Below are positions 35,088 to 44,337 of a stretch of DNA of 64,000 nucleotides, in pieces. How positions within the stretch are numbered: the stretch's first letter is position 1; each line of letters begins with the position of its first letter. The notes beneath the pieces were generated by a model. It was not told the DNA's origin. It worked only from the letters and a program-made list of their open reading frames with translations, and ran no database searches. The translations under genes were made by a program, and so were the position numbers. This DNA comes from RSA9 sp036381195 (lineage in GTDB: Bacteria; Gemmatimonadota; Gemmatimonadetes; Longimicrobiales; RSA9). The stretch spans positions 44,765-108,764 of the forward strand of contig DASVDH010000033.1 in assembly GCA_036381195.1 (NCBI GenBank), written 5' to 3'.

Positions 35088-36306
35088 ACGCGCGCTGGTC
35101 CTCTTCGATGATGCCGAAGCACAGGCCTGGATGCCGTTGGTGCTCACGCGGCCGGCCGGCGAGCTCCGGTTCGGCGCGCTGACCCAGCGCGAACGGGGGG
35201 AACGGGTCCTCCGCGCGCCCTGCATCGGCCACCTCACGGCCATGCGGCTCACGGGATTCGACGAGCCCGGCGCCGCGCCGGTCCTCGACCCCGCTCGGCT
35301 GCCGCGCGACCGCGATCTGATCCTCCTCTCCTCTCGGGTCGTGCTCTCGTGGCGCGGCCAGCCGACCCTGCCCCCGTCCCGCCCCGCCCCGCTCGTCGTC
35401 GGAGACGAGATCTGCGGCTGGTTCCTTCCGGCCGGCGCGGAGCCGCCCCCTGCCGAAGCGCTCCTGCAGCCGGCTCTCTACCGCCTGGAGGGACACGACC
35501 CGGTCCAGCTGGAAGGCGAGACGCTTTCCAGGATATGGGAGCTCATCACGCGCAACGATGAGCAGGTCGGGCGTGACATCGCGGGCCTCTTCCCCGCAGC
35601 CGGGTCGAGCCCGCCGCCGGGTGTCCACGTGCTGGGCGCGCACCCGCTGATCCTCGGCCAGGGCGTGAGCATCGAGCCGGGGACGCTGCTGGACCTGCGG
35701 GCGGGGCCGATCTGGCTTGACGACGGCTGTGCCATCCGCGCGTTCACCCGGCTCGCCGGACCCGCCTACGTCGGCAAGGGCACGACCGTGCTGGGCGGCG
35801 GCCTGGCCGCGGTCTCCATCGGGCCCGTCTGCAAGGTCCGGGGAGAGGTGGAAGAGTCCGTCATCCTCGGGTACACGAACAAGGCGCACGACGGCTATCT
35901 GGGCCGTTCCTACGTCGGGGCGTGGGTCAACCTCGGCGCGCTGACCACGAGCAGCAACCTGAAGAACAACTACGGGACGATCCGCGTCTGGACGCCGGCC
36001 GGGGAGATGGAGACCGGCGAGATCAAGCTCGGCTGCCTGCTCGGGGACCATGTCAAGACCGGGATTGGCACACTTCTGAATGCGGGAACGGTGGTGGGGG
36101 CCGGATCGAACCTCTTCGGTTCGGCCATGCCTCCGAAACTCGTGCCGCCGTTCAGCTGGGGAACGGGGACCGAGCTGGGCGAGTACCAGCTCGACAAGTT
36201 CCTCGCCGTGGCAGAGGTGGTCATGAGGCGCCGGGATGTGATGCTCACGCCAGGGCAGCGGGAAGTGCTGCGCGCGGCGTGGAAGGAAGGGAGGAGTGGG
36301 CTGTGA
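35080..36306 (+). CDS. Alternative GlmU-type nucleotidyltransferase/acetyltransferase
   Basis: A 408-aa protein with an atypical N-terminal nucleotidyltransferase-like half (1-180, ALVLFDDAEAQAWMPLVLTR) and a left-handed beta-helix C-terminal half of hexapeptide repeats. Landmarks of the latter are VGKGTTVLGGG, SVILGYTNKAHDGYLG, SNLKNNYGTIRV and LLGDHVKTGIGTLLNAG. The pattern is that of the Bacteroidetes/Thermus class of bifunctional GlcN-1-P acetyl/uridyltransferases, which replace canonical GlmU. It would supply UDP-GlcNAc for MurA and lipid A. The start at 35080 lies within the end of manC. Without a search I cannot exclude another sugar substrate. Confidence 0.82.
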   Translation: MAERALVLFDDAEAQAWMPLVLTRPAGELRFGALTQRERGERVLRAPCIGHLTAMRLTGFDEPGAAPVLDPARLPRDRDLILLSSRVVLSWRGQPTLPPSRPAPLVVGDEICGWFLPAGAEPPPAEALLQPALYRLEGHDPVQLEGETLSRIWELITRNDEQVGRDIAGLFPAAGSSPPPGVHVLGAHPLILGQGVSIEPGTLLDLRAGPIWLDDGCAIRAFTRLAGPAYVGKGTTVLGGGLAAVSIGPVCKVRGEVEESVILGYTNKAHDGYLGRSYVGAWVNLGALTTSSNLKNNYGTIRVWTPAGEMETGEIKLGCLLGDHVKTGIGTLLNAGTVVGAGSNLFGSAMPPKLVPPFSWGTGTELGEYQLDKFLAVAEVVMRRRDVMLTPGQREVLRAAWKEGRSGL

Positions 36307-37130
36307 GGACGGCGGACCGGCCGCGGCTGGGGTTGGCTCTGGGTGGCGGGGCGGCGCACGGCGTCGCGCACGTCGGCGTGCTGGAGGTGTTCGAGCAGGC
36401 CGGCATCCGGCCGGACCTGATCGTGGGGACGAGCGCGGGAGCGCTGGTCGGCGTGCTGGCGGCCGGGGGTCTTTCGGCCGCCCGCGTGGCGGAGTGGGCC
36501 CATCGCATGCGCTGGTCCACGCTCGCGCGCCCCGTGATGTGCCGGTCCGGGCTCATGAGCAACGACCGCCTGGGCCGCTTCGTCCGGGAGGCGCTGCCGC
36601 ATCGCACGTTCGAGGAGCTGCCGGTCCCGTTCGCCTGCGTCGCCACGGACATCGAGACCTTCGAGCCGGTCTTGCTGCGCCAGGGCGATCTGGCCTCCGC
36701 GGTACGGGCGAGCTGTGCGATGCCGGGGATCATCACGCCGGTGGAGCGCGATGGACGACTGCTGATCGATGGCGGCGTGGTGGACAACGTCCCTGCGGCG
36801 GTGCTCCGCGCGCTGGGCGCGGACGTGGTCATCGCGGTAGACGTGAACCGTTCCTATCGCCGCACCGCGCCGCCTTCCAACATGTTCTCCATCATCGCAC
36901 AGTCGTACTTCGCTTTGGGGCGCGCGGCCGACCGGCACGTGGCCCAGGGGGCCGACGTGCTGATCGCGCCGGATGTGGGGAATATCGGTGTGGACGAGCT
37001 GCATCGCGCCGCGGAGCTCATCCACGCCGGCGAAGTAGCGGCCCGCGCCGCGCTCCCGCGCATTCACGCGCTCCTCGACGGCACGGCCATCTCTCAGGTG
37101 GAACCGGAACCCATCCGCAAAGCAGCGTGA
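36303..37130 (+). CDS. Patatin-like phospholipase
   Basis: A 275-aa patatin-domain protein with the oxyanion loop GGGAAHGVAHVG (14-25), nucleophile elbow GTSAG with Ser44, and catalytic Asp in LLIDGGVVDNVP near residue 157. It resembles the RssA/YlbK group of cytoplasmic esterases rather than secreted toxins; no signal peptide is present. GTG start at 36303 gives a GTGA overlap with the previous gene, and the next gene starts the same way. It probably hydrolyses acyl esters of phospholipids or lysophospholipids; the substrate is not known. Confidence 0.9.
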   Translation: MRTADRPRLGLALGGGAAHGVAHVGVLEVFEQAGIRPDLIVGTSAGALVGVLAAGGLSAARVAEWAHRMRWSTLARPVMCRSGLMSNDRLGRFVREALPHRTFEELPVPFACVATDIETFEPVLLRQGDLASAVRASCAMPGIITPVERDGRLLIDGGVVDNVPAAVLRALGADVVIAVDVNRSYRRTAPPSNMFSIIAQSYFALGRAADRHVAQGADVLIAPDVGNIGVDELHRAAELIHAGEVAARAALPRIHALLDGTAISQVEPEPIRKAA

Positions 37131-37948
37131 AGGTCACGATCCTGGGAAGCGGCAGCGCGGGCAACGCCACGCTGGTGGAGGCGGGACACGTGCGCGTGCT
37201 CGTCGACGCCGGCTTCAGCGGCCGGGACCTCGAGCGCCGCCTGCGTGCCGTGGAGGTGGACCCGGCCTCGCTCACCGGCATCGTCATCACGCACGAGCAC
37301 GGCGACCACACGCGCGGCATGGGCGTCTTGTCGCGCCGCTACGGGATCCCTCTCTACCTCACCCCCGTGACCCGGCATGCGTGCCGGTCCCTGCTGACGG
37401 GAGACGAGACGGTCGTGCCCTACACCTCGGCGCAGGCGTTCCGCATCGGCCCGCTCGAGGTCCAGCCGTTCCTGACCATCCACGACGCGGCGGATCCTGT
37501 CGCGGTTGCGGTGCGCCATGTCGACTCCGGGTTGAAGCTGGGCATCGCCACGGACCTCGGCCGACCGACGGCGGGCGTGTGCCATGCCCTCTCCGGCTGT
37601 CACCTCCTGGTGCTGGAGGCGAACCACGACGAGGTGCTGCTGCGCAACGGCCCGTATCCCTGGTCGGTGAAGCAGCGCATCGCGTCGAGCCACGGGCACC
37701 TCTCGAACCGCGCGGCCGCCGAGCTCGCCCGCGAGCTGCACCACGAGACGCTGGGCGGCGTCGTGCTGGCGCATCTGAGCGAGCACTGCAACGACGCGGG
37801 GTTGGCTGAGGAAGTCGTCGGGGGGGCACTCGAAGGCCTCGGCTTCGCGGGGCTGCTCCGGGTCGCCCCGCAGGACCGCCCGCTCGAGCCCATCGACGTG
37901 GAACGAATCGCCGCCCGGACCGGCCCGCTCCAGCTCGACCTGCTTTGA
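37127..37948 (+). CDS. Metallo-beta-lactamase-fold hydrolase (WalJ/YycJ-like)
   Basis: A 273-aa MBL protein starting KVTILGSGSAGNATLV, with the di-metal motif THEHGDH (His56, His58, Asp60, His61), a later DLGRPTAG strand and the third-motif histidine HLSEHCNDAG. The first strand and HEHGDHTRG fit the YycJ (WalJ) subfamily, whose exact activity (single-strand 5'-exonuclease or signalling role) is debated. GTG start at 37127 overlaps the patatin stop. It closes the receiver-manC cluster. A 56-base gap then separates it from the convergent rseP. Confidence 0.88.
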   Translation: MKVTILGSGSAGNATLVEAGHVRVLVDAGFSGRDLERRLRAVEVDPASLTGIVITHEHGDHTRGMGVLSRRYGIPLYLTPVTRHACRSLLTGDETVVPYTSAQAFRIGPLEVQPFLTIHDAADPVAVAVRHVDSGLKLGIATDLGRPTAGVCHALSGCHLLVLEANHDEVLLRNGPYPWSVKQRIASSHGHLSNRAAAELARELHHETLGGVVLAHLSEHCNDAGLAEEVVGGALEGLGFAGLLRVAPQDRPLEPIDVERIAARTGPLQLDLL

Positions 37949-38004
37949 GGAGAGCGGCGCCGAGGCGTTGCCGCCGCGCCCCCGCCCGCCGCTCCCCCGC
38001 CCCG

Positions 38005-39384
38005 CTACAGCCCGAGCAGCCGCAACACGTCGTTGGCCAGCGCCCAGACCATGATGGCCACGACGATCACCAGCCCGACCTGCGTCAGGCGAACACGTTG
38101 CTGGAGCGACAGCGCGCGGCCGCGCACCGCCTCGACGGCGAGGAACAGCAGGTGTCCCCCGTCCAGCACCGGGATCGGCAGGAGGTTCAGCACGGCGAGA
38201 TTGATGGAGAAGATCGCCATGAAGCGCAGGAACGGCTCGAGCCCGAGCCGCACGACCTGGCCGCTGAACTGGCCGATGAGGATCGGCCCGCCCACGCTGC
38301 GGGGCGAGACGTCGCCCGTGAACAACCGGCCGAGGAACTCGACGGTCAACGCGACCATGTCCCACGTCTCGCGGGCGCCGTGAACGAAGGCGCCCACGAG
38401 CCCCGGCCTCTCCCGGGGCGGCACGAAGATCACGCCGATCCGGCCGACCGCGGAGTCCCCGGCGGCTGCCGTTTCGGCCTCGGGCACCACGGCAACGCTG
38501 AGCCGCTCCGCGCCCCGCTGCACCACCAGCTCGATCGGCCGGCCGGTGCTCGACGAGACCACGGCCAGCAAATCCTGCCAGATCCTGACCGGACGGCCAT
38601 CCGCCCGCACCACGCTATCGCCCGGCGCGAGCCCCGCGCGCTCGGCCGGCGTACCGGGAAGCACGCGGCCGATCACCGGCGGGTACTCCGGCTGCAGCGC
38701 CCCCTCGATCAGGGCTTCGCGGAGGGAATCCGAGGCAGGCAGCTCCACCATGATCGTGCGGCCGTCCGCGAGCAGCAGGGTCGTGGGGCCGGGACGGGCG
38801 ATCCGCAGCGCCGTGGTGAGGTCCGCCCAGTCCTCCACCGACCGGTCCCCGACGGCGGTCACCTCCATGTTGGGCGGGACCTGGGCCAGCGCTTCGGTGC
38901 CGGGGGGCAGCAGCTCCTCTGCGACGGCGGCGATCCGCGGCGGCGGCACGTCCGGGACGCCCCACACGGCCGCACTCCCGGAGAAGACCAGGAACGCGAA
39001 CACGAAGTTCATCAGCACGCCGGCCGAGATCACCAGCGTCCGCGCGGGCAACGACTTGGACTCGAACTCCCGCGGACCCGGCGTCGGCTGCTCCTGCACC
39101 AGGCCCGCGTCGGAGACCGGCGCGCTGGCGCCGTCCTCGACCTTGCCGCCCTCGATCCGCTCCATCTCCTCCATGCCGGCCATCTTCACGTAGCCACCCA
39201 GCGGCAGCCACGAGATGACGTACTCGGTCTCCCCCCGCCGGAAGCCCCACAGCTTGGGACCGAGTCCGATGGAGAAGCGCGGCACCGCGATGTCCACGGC
39301 CTTGGCCGCCATGAAGTGGCCGAGCTCGTGAACGAAGATGAGGACACCGAGGACGACGATCGTTGCGAGGATCGTGATCAGCAT
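38005..39384 (-). CDS. rseP: Site-2 protease RseP
   Basis: A 459-aa intramembrane zinc metalloprotease that cleaves anti-sigma factors and clears remnant signal peptides. The HELGH motif is at residues 19-23 in the first membrane segment, and the third metal ligand is in the last-but-one segment LPIPVLDGGHLLF. Between them are one or two PDZ domains (GTEALAQVPPNMEVTAVGDR; GRVLPGTPAERAGLAPGD). Long hydrophobic stretches at both ends give four membrane helices. It overlaps dxr by seven bases, the usual dxr-rseP order in many bacteria. Confidence 0.95.
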   Translation of the reverse strand: MLITILATIVVLGVLIFVHELGHFMAAKAVDIAVPRFSIGLGPKLWGFRRGETEYVISWLPLGGYVKMAGMEEMERIEGGKVEDGASAPVSDAGLVQEQPTPGPREFESKSLPARTLVISAGVLMNFVFAFLVFSGSAAVWGVPDVPPPRIAAVAEELLPPGTEALAQVPPNMEVTAVGDRSVEDWADLTTALRIARPGPTTLLLADGRTIMVELPASDSLREALIEGALQPEYPPVIGRVLPGTPAERAGLAPGDSVVRADGRPVRIWQDLLAVVSSSTGRPIELVVQRGAERLSVAVVPEAETAAAGDSAVGRIGVIFVPPRERPGLVGAFVHGARETWDMVALTVEFLGRLFTGDVSPRSVGGPILIGQFSGQVVRLGLEPFLRFMAIFSINLAVLNLLPIPVLDGGHLLFLAVEAVRGRALSLQQRVRLTQVGLVIVVAIMVWALANDVLRLLGL

Positions 39385-40532
39385 CGGCCCGCCACCACCT
39401 TCCGGGCAATGGCCCTGGCACGGCCATCCGCCTCGAGTACGACTTCGAGGGAATCGATCGGCGCCGGCTCGTGCGCGGCAAGCACGCGCTCGATCACTTC
39501 CGGTATGCGCACGAACGGGAGCTCGCCATCGAGGAAGCTCGCCACCGCGACTTCATTGGCCGCGTTGAACACGGCCGGCGCCGTGCCGCCCGCCCGCCCC
39601 GCTTCGACGCCCAGCCGGAAGGCCGGAAAACGCGCTTCGTCGAGGGGCTCGAACGTCAGCGGGCTCGCAGCGACCGGGTCGAAGCGCGGCGCGCCCGTGT
39701 CCTCGATGCGATCCGGATGCGTCAACGCGTACAGGATCGGGAGCTCCATCGTCGGGAACCCCGCCTGGGCCAGGACCGAGCCGTCCACGAACTCCACCAG
39801 GCTGTGCACGATGGACTGCGGATGGATCACGGCGCCCAGCCGGTCGTACGGCAGCCCGAAGAGGAAGTGGGCCTCGATCACCTCGAGGGCCTTGTTCGCC
39901 AGTGTCGCCGAGTCCACCGTGATCTTGGCTCCCATCTCCCACGTTGGATGGCGTAGCGCCTGGTCGGGGGTCACCTCCTCGAGGGCTTCCCGTTCCCAGT
40001 TCCGGAATGGCCCTCCCGAGGCCGTGAGCACGAGCCGCCGCACCTCCCGCTCGCCGGCGCCTCGCAGGCATTGCAGGATCGCGCTGTGTTCGCTGTCCAC
40101 CGGAACCAGCATTCCCCCGCCCTGCCGGCGCGCCTCGAGAACCAGCGGCCCGCCCGCCACAAGAGACTCCTTGTTGGCCAGCGCCAGCCGCTTTCCCGCC
40201 TGGAGGGCGGCGAGCGTCGCCTGGAGACCCGCCGCGCCGACGACCGCGTTGATCACCACGTCCACGGCCGGGTGCGTCGCCGCCTCGAGCAGCGCGCCCT
40301 CGCCTCTCACCCACCGGGTTCCCGGAACCTCCGCCTCCGGACCCGGCGATTCGCCATCCACCAGGACCGCGATCTCGGGCCGGTATCGCAGGACCTGCGC
40401 CGCCAGCTCCGTCACCCGCCGGTGCGCGGCCAGGGCCACGAGCCGGAACCGCTCCGGGTGCCGCGCCAGCACCGCGAGCGCGCTGCGCCCGATCGAGCCG
40501 GTCGAGCCCAGCAGCGCCACGCCTAGAGCCAC
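39378..40532 (-). CDS. dxr: 1-Deoxy-D-xylulose 5-phosphate reductoisomerase
   Basis: Second enzyme of the MEP isoprenoid pathway: DXP to MEP using NADPH. The 384-aa protein has the N-terminal NADPH loop LGSTGSIGRSAL, the metal-site Asp/Glu region VDSEHSAI, LALANKESLVAGG, the mobile flap ATHPTWEMGAKITVDSATL (in part), and the C-terminal four-helix region. All are normal. It feeds IPP/DMAPP to UppS, encoded two genes away. GTG/ATG at 40532 (MALGVALLGSTGS) starts ten bases inside the end of cdsA. It is the fosmidomycin target. Confidence 0.96.
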   Translation of the reverse strand: MALGVALLGSTGSIGRSALAVLARHPERFRLVALAAHRRVTELAAQVLRYRPEIAVLVDGESPGPEAEVPGTRWVRGEGALLEAATHPAVDVVINAVVGAAGLQATLAALQAGKRLALANKESLVAGGPLVLEARRQGGGMLVPVDSEHSAILQCLRGAGEREVRRLVLTASGGPFRNWEREALEEVTPDQALRHPTWEMGAKITVDSATLANKALEVIEAHFLFGLPYDRLGAVIHPQSIVHSLVEFVDGSVLAQAGFPTMELPILYALTHPDRIEDTGAPRFDPVAASPLTFEPLDEARFPAFRLGVEAGRAGGTAPAVFNAANEVAVASFLDGELPFVRIPEVIERVLAAHEPAPIDSLEVVLEADGRARAIARKVVAGRC

Positions 40533-41446
40533 GACCCGCCTCCGCTACGCAACACGAGCGTCAGGTACCAGTAAGCCGCGGGGATCGTGAAGAAGAGGGC
40601 ATCGAAGCGGTCCAGTACGCCGCCGTGTCCCCGGAAGACGCGCCCCGAGTCCTTGACACCCGCCTCCCGCTTGAGCAGCGACTCGGCCAGGTCGCCGAGC
40701 TGCGCGATCACCGAGATCACCACGGCGCCGACCACCGCGGCGACGAGCCCGATGGGCACATCCAACCAACGCCCGAAGACCAGCCCAGCGTACACCGCCC
40801 CGAGAAACACGGTTCCGATGAGGCCCGCCAGCGCGCCGGCCACCGTCTTCCCCGGGCTGACGCGCGGCGCGAGCCGCCGCCGGCCGAAGAGCCGGCCCCC
40901 GAAGAAAGCGAACGAATCGTTGACCCAGGTCAGCACGAGCGGGTAGGCGACGAGGGCGCGCCCGACCCACGCTGCGTGCTCCGCGTCCCGGCTCACCAGC
41001 CCGCTCCCCGCCCAGGCCAGCGGTTCGGCGGGCAGGTGGCGCAGGTAGAGCGCGTACGCGAGCGTCCCGCCCGTCAGCAGGGCGCCGGCCACCGTGACCG
41101 ACACCGCCGGCAGCGGGTGCCCGTCGACGCCGTGCGTGAAGATCGCGGCGATCGCCGTCCCCAGCAGGAGCACCAGCAGCAAGGACCAGAGCAACGGCGC
41201 CGAGGCCAGCGGATCGGGCCGCCCGGCGGCGATCAGCACCAGCAGGCCTGCGGTCAGCGCGCCCGGGAGGACGAACGGCCGCACCCCGCAGTACGTCGCG
41301 AGCCGGTACAGCTCGAACGCCCCGCCCGCGGCCACCGCCGCGAGAACGGCGCCCAGCAGCCAACCGCCCCAGTAGACGGCCGCCCCGGCCACCGGAACGC
41401 CCAGGGCGGCGACGGCCACCCGCTCGGCCAGCTCGCTTCGCGCCAT
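40523..41446 (-). CDS. cdsA: Phosphatidate cytidylyltransferase
   Basis: CdsA makes CDP-diacylglycerol for phospholipid synthesis. The 307-aa protein has eight hydrophobic segments and the C-terminal family signature SLLKREAGVKDSGRVF...GHGGVLDRFDAL with its conserved K, D, HGG and D-R-F/x-D residues. The N-terminus MARSELAERVAVAALGVPVAG begins the first membrane helix. It lies between uppS (three-base gap) and dxr (ten-base overlap) in the canonical frr-uppS-cdsA-dxr-rseP order. Confidence 0.95.
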   Translation of the reverse strand: MARSELAERVAVAALGVPVAGAAVYWGGWLLGAVLAAVAAGGAFELYRLATYCGVRPFVLPGALTAGLLVLIAAGRPDPLASAPLLWSLLLVLLLGTAIAAIFTHGVDGHPLPAVSVTVAGALLTGGTLAYALYLRHLPAEPLAWAGSGLVSRDAEHAAWVGRALVAYPLVLTWVNDSFAFFGGRLFGRRRLAPRVSPGKTVAGALAGLIGTVFLGAVYAGLVFGRWLDVPIGLVAAVVGAVVISVIAQLGDLAESLLKREAGVKDSGRVFRGHGGVLDRFDALFFTIPAAYWYLTLVLRSGGGSWL

Positions 41447-41449
41447 GGA

Positions 41450-42193
41450 TCAGCTCGCCGTGATCCTGCCGAAGCGCCGCTCCCGCTTCTGGTAGTCGCG
41501 GATCGATGCGAAGAGGTGCTCGCGCCGGAAATCCGGCCAGAGTACGGGCGTGATGTACAGCTCCGTGTAGGCGAGCTGCCAGAGCATGAAGTTGCTGATG
41601 CGTTGCTCGCCCGAGGTCCGGATCAGCAGGTCCGGGTCCGGCAGGCCCGCGGTGTAGAGCTCGGCCGCCAGCGCGGCCTCGTCGATGTCCTCCACCGCCA
41701 GCTCTCCCCGGCAGACGCGCTCCGCCAGCCGGCGCGCCGCCCGCACCAGCTCGGCCCGGCCCCCGTAGCTGATCATCAGGTTCAGGCGGAGCGCGCGCCC
41801 GCCCCGCGTCGCGTCCTCGAGCTCCCGGATCGCCTCACGCGGCCCCCGCGCCAGGCGATCCAGCTCGCCGAACACGGCGACCTCCACCCCCTGCCGCCTC
41901 AACGCCTCGCGTTCCTTGGCCACGTAGCGCTCCAGCAACGCCATCAGGGCCATGATCTCGCGGCGCGGCCGGTTCCAGTTCTCCTGCGAGAACGCGTAGA
42001 GCGTCAACGTCTCGAGCCCGACCTCGAGCGATCCCTCGATCGCCTCCCGGACCGCCTTCATCCCGGCGGCGTGCCCGCGCGTGCGCACCAGCCCGCGCCC
42101 GCGCGCCCAGCGGCCGTTCCCGTCCATGATGATCGCCACATGGCGTGGGATCCGCCCGTGTAGCCTGATTTCCTGGAGGAGATCCGAAGGCAT
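41450..42193 (-). CDS. uppS: Undecaprenyl-diphosphate (isoprenyl) synthase
   Basis: A 247-aa cis-prenyltransferase that makes the C55 lipid carrier for peptidoglycan and O-antigen. The signature RHVAIIMDGNGRWA with catalytic Asp24, followed by GHAAGMKAVREA, RLNLMISYGGRAELVRA and RTSGEQRISNFMLWQLAYTE, is complete. No membrane segments. It follows frr by 93 bases. Supply of this carrier joins the Dxr pathway here with MurA precursors elsewhere in the window. Confidence 0.96.
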   Translation of the reverse strand: MPSDLLQEIRLHGRIPRHVAIIMDGNGRWARGRGLVRTRGHAAGMKAVREAIEGSLEVGLETLTLYAFSQENWNRPRREIMALMALLERYVAKEREALRRQGVEVAVFGELDRLARGPREAIRELEDATRGGRALRLNLMISYGGRAELVRAARRLAERVCRGELAVEDIDEAALAAELYTAGLPDPDLLIRTSGEQRISNFMLWQLAYTELYITPVLWPDFRREHLFASIRDYQKRERRFGRITAS

Positions 42194-42286
42194 GAACCCC
42201 GCACTGTCTCGCCCGGCTCTCGGTCCGTGGCGCCGCCGGCAGACCGGAATGCGCCCGCCGGAGTCCCCCCGGGCCGGGGATCCGGC

Positions 42287-42838
42287 CTACACCTCCATGA
42301 CTTCCTTTTCCTTGGCCGCCAGCAACTCGTCGATCTTCGTGATGTACTGGTCCGTCAGCTTCTGGATCTCGTCGAGGTGCCGTCGCGCCTCATCCTCGCT
42401 GATCTCGTGCGCCTGCTGGCGCCGCTTGATCTCCTTGTTCGCCTCCTGCCGAGCGTGCCGCACCGCCACCCGACCCTCTTCGGCCAGCTTGTGCAGCAGG
42501 CGCGCCATCTCGCGCCGCCGCTCCTCGGTCAGCGGCGGGACCGGGATCCGGATCACGTTGCCGTCGTTCACCGGATTGAGCCCCAGTTCCGCCGCCCGGA
42601 TCGCCTTCTCGATCGCTGGGATCAGCCCCTTGTCCCACGGCTGGATCAGCAGCGTCCTGGGCTCCGGAGCGCTCACCGTCCCGACCTGGTTGACCGGAAG
42701 CTTGCTGCCGTAGGCATCCACACGGATCGTATCCAGCAGTGCAGGCGTCGCCTTCCCCGTGCGGACCGACGCGAACTCGCGCCGCGTCGCCTCCACCGCC
42801 TTCTCCATCTGCGCGCGCGCTTCCTGAATCGTTGGCAT
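42287..42838 (-). CDS. frr: Ribosome recycling factor
   Basis: A 183-aa RRF, splitting post-termination ribosomes with EF-G. Conserved features: FASVRTGKATPALLD, the hinge SAPEPRTLLIQPWDK, and the C-terminal coiled-coil helices with LTEERRREMARLLHKLAEEGRVAVRH (cited in part). Length is normal. ATG 42838 follows a strong GGGGAGGAG site. It lies 69 bases after pyrH; the gap includes a small GTCGGC-type inverted repeat. Confidence 0.97.
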   Translation of the reverse strand: MPTIQEARAQMEKAVEATRREFASVRTGKATPALLDTIRVDAYGSKLPVNQVGTVSAPEPRTLLIQPWDKGLIPAIEKAIRAAELGLNPVNDGNVIRIPVPPLTEERRREMARLLHKLAEEGRVAVRHARQEANKEIKRRQQAHEISEDEARRHLDEIQKLTDQYITKIDELLAAKEKEVMEV

Positions 42839-42907
42839 TCGCTCCTCCCCTCAGAGCGGCGTCGGCCCGGCCGACACCCGTCCCCCCGGAAAATAGGGGC
42901 GCCGCGG

Positions 42908-43627
42908 TCAGGAAACCAGCGTGCCCACCGCCTCCCCGCGGATCGCGGCTGCCACCGCCCCCGGCCGGCCGATGTTCAGCACGATGATCGGCAGTCGGTT
43001 GTCCCGGCAAAGGGAGACGGCCGCGGCATCCATGACCCCCAGCTCGCGGGTCATGACTTCGCTGTAGCTCAGATGCGGGATGAACTCCGCCTCCGGGTCC
43101 TTCGCCGGGTCCGCCGTGTAGACCCCCTCGACCTTGGTCGCCTTGATCAGGACGTCCGCCCCCATCTCGATGGCGCGCAGGACCGCCGCCGTATCCGTCG
43201 AGAAATAGGGGTTGCCCGTTCCCCCCGCGAAGATCACGACCCGGCCCTTCTCCAGGTGCCGCAGGGCGCGCCGCCGGATGTACGGCTCTGCAAGCTCCTC
43301 CATGCGGATCGCCGTCATCACGCGCGTGTCCACGCCCTTCCGCTCCAGCATGTCCTGCAGCGCCAGCGCGTTGATCACGGTCGCCAGCATCCCCATGTAG
43401 TCCGCGCTGACGCGGTCCATCCCCTGCTCGCTGGCTTGCGTCCCGCGCACGATGTTGCCGCCGCCGATGACGAGGCCGAGCGCGGTCCCCATCTCGTGGA
43501 CCTCGCGGATCTCGTCGGTCAGGCGATCCACGACCCGCGGCGAGATGCCGAACCCGAGCTCTCCCGCCAGCGCCTCGCCGCTCAGCTTGAGCAGCACTCG
43601 CCGGTACTTCAGGTCTCCTTGCGTCAC
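42908..43627 (-). CDS. pyrH: UMP kinase
   Basis: A 239-aa uridylate kinase of the amino-acid-kinase fold. Features: N-terminal YRRVLLKLSGEALAGE, the UMP site GLVIGGGNIVRGTQA, DYMGMLATVINALAL, FAGGTGNPYFSTDTAA and the late VMDAAAVSLCRDNRLPI (given in part). I start it at GTG 43627, with a GAGGAGGG site eight bases before it. An in-frame GTG at 43684 would add 19 Gly/Arg-rich residues not seen in relatives and would overlap the tsf end. The gene follows tsf, the canonical rpsB-tsf-pyrH-frr order. Confidence 0.95.
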   Translation of the reverse strand: MTQGDLKYRRVLLKLSGEALAGELGFGISPRVVDRLTDEIREVHEMGTALGLVIGGGNIVRGTQASEQGMDRVSADYMGMLATVINALALQDMLERKGVDTRVMTAIRMEELAEPYIRRRALRHLEKGRVVIFAGGTGNPYFSTDTAAVLRAIEMGADVLIKATKVEGVYTADPAKDPEAEFIPHLSYSEVMTRELGVMDAAAVSLCRDNRLPIIVLNIGRPGAVAAAIRGEAVGTLVS

Positions 43628-43676
43628 CCGACGGCCCTCCTCGCGCGCCGGCCCGCCGCCTCCTGCACGCCCGTCT

Positions 43677-44270
43677 TCATTCACCCAGCGCGAAACGCAC
43701 GAAGCGGCGCACGACGATGTTCTCCCCCGTCTTCGCCGACACCTCCGTCACGAGCTGCCCGACGGTCTTGTCCGGCTCCTTGATGAAGGCCTGCTCCATC
43801 AGGGCGTTGTCCTGGAAGAACTTCTTCAGCTTGCCTTCCGCGATCCGGTCCCACAGGTGCTCCGGCTTGCCCTCGTTCTTCGCCTGCTCGCGGAAAACCG
43901 CCCGCTCGCGCTCCACGACGTCGGCCGGGATCTCCTCCGCGGTCACGGCCAACGGATTCGCCGCCGCCACCTGCATCGCGAGGTCCCGGACCAGGTCCTG
44001 GAACTCCGGGGTCCGCGCCACGAAGTCCGTCTCGCAGTTCACCTCCACGAGCACGCCGATCTTGCCGCCCATGTGAACGTAGCTGCCGATCGCGCCCTCC
44101 CGGGCCTCCCGGCCGGCTCGCTTGGCCGCCTTGGCCGCGCCCCGCGCGCGCAGCACGTCGATCGCCGCCTCCATGTCCCCGCCGGTCTCCTCGAGCGCCC
44201 TCTTGCACTCGAGCATGCCCGCGCCGGTCCGCTCACGCAACTGCTTTACCTGCTCGGCCGTGATTGCCAT
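43677..44270 (-). CDS. tsf: Translation elongation factor Ts
   Basis: A 197-aa EF-Ts, short form like Thermus. The N-terminal UBA-like module VKQLRERTGAGMLECKRALEE, the core SYVHMGGKIGVLVEVNCETDFVA (in part) and one dimerisation half are present; the second half seen in E. coli is lacking. It exchanges nucleotide on EF-Tu. ATG 44270. It lies 143 bases after rpsB; the gap carries a long inverted repeat (44338-44379). Confidence 0.95.
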   Translation of the reverse strand: MAITAEQVKQLRERTGAGMLECKRALEETGGDMEAAIDVLRARGAAKAAKRAGREAREGAIGSYVHMGGKIGVLVEVNCETDFVARTPEFQDLVRDLAMQVAAANPLAVTAEEIPADVVERERAVFREQAKNEGKPEHLWDRIAEGKLKKFFQDNALMEQAFIKEPDKTVGQLVTEVSAKTGENIVVRRFVRFALGE

Positions 44271-44337
44271 GTTCCATCCCCGTTCAACCGGTTCTGCATC
44301 GCCGCCCGCCAGCTCGACGGGCTCCTCATTCGTAAGA

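Noticed and set aside
37945..40590. An 881-codon plus-strand frame opposite rseP and dxr
   Set aside because: Shadow of two canonical genes whose motifs are complete on the minus strand.
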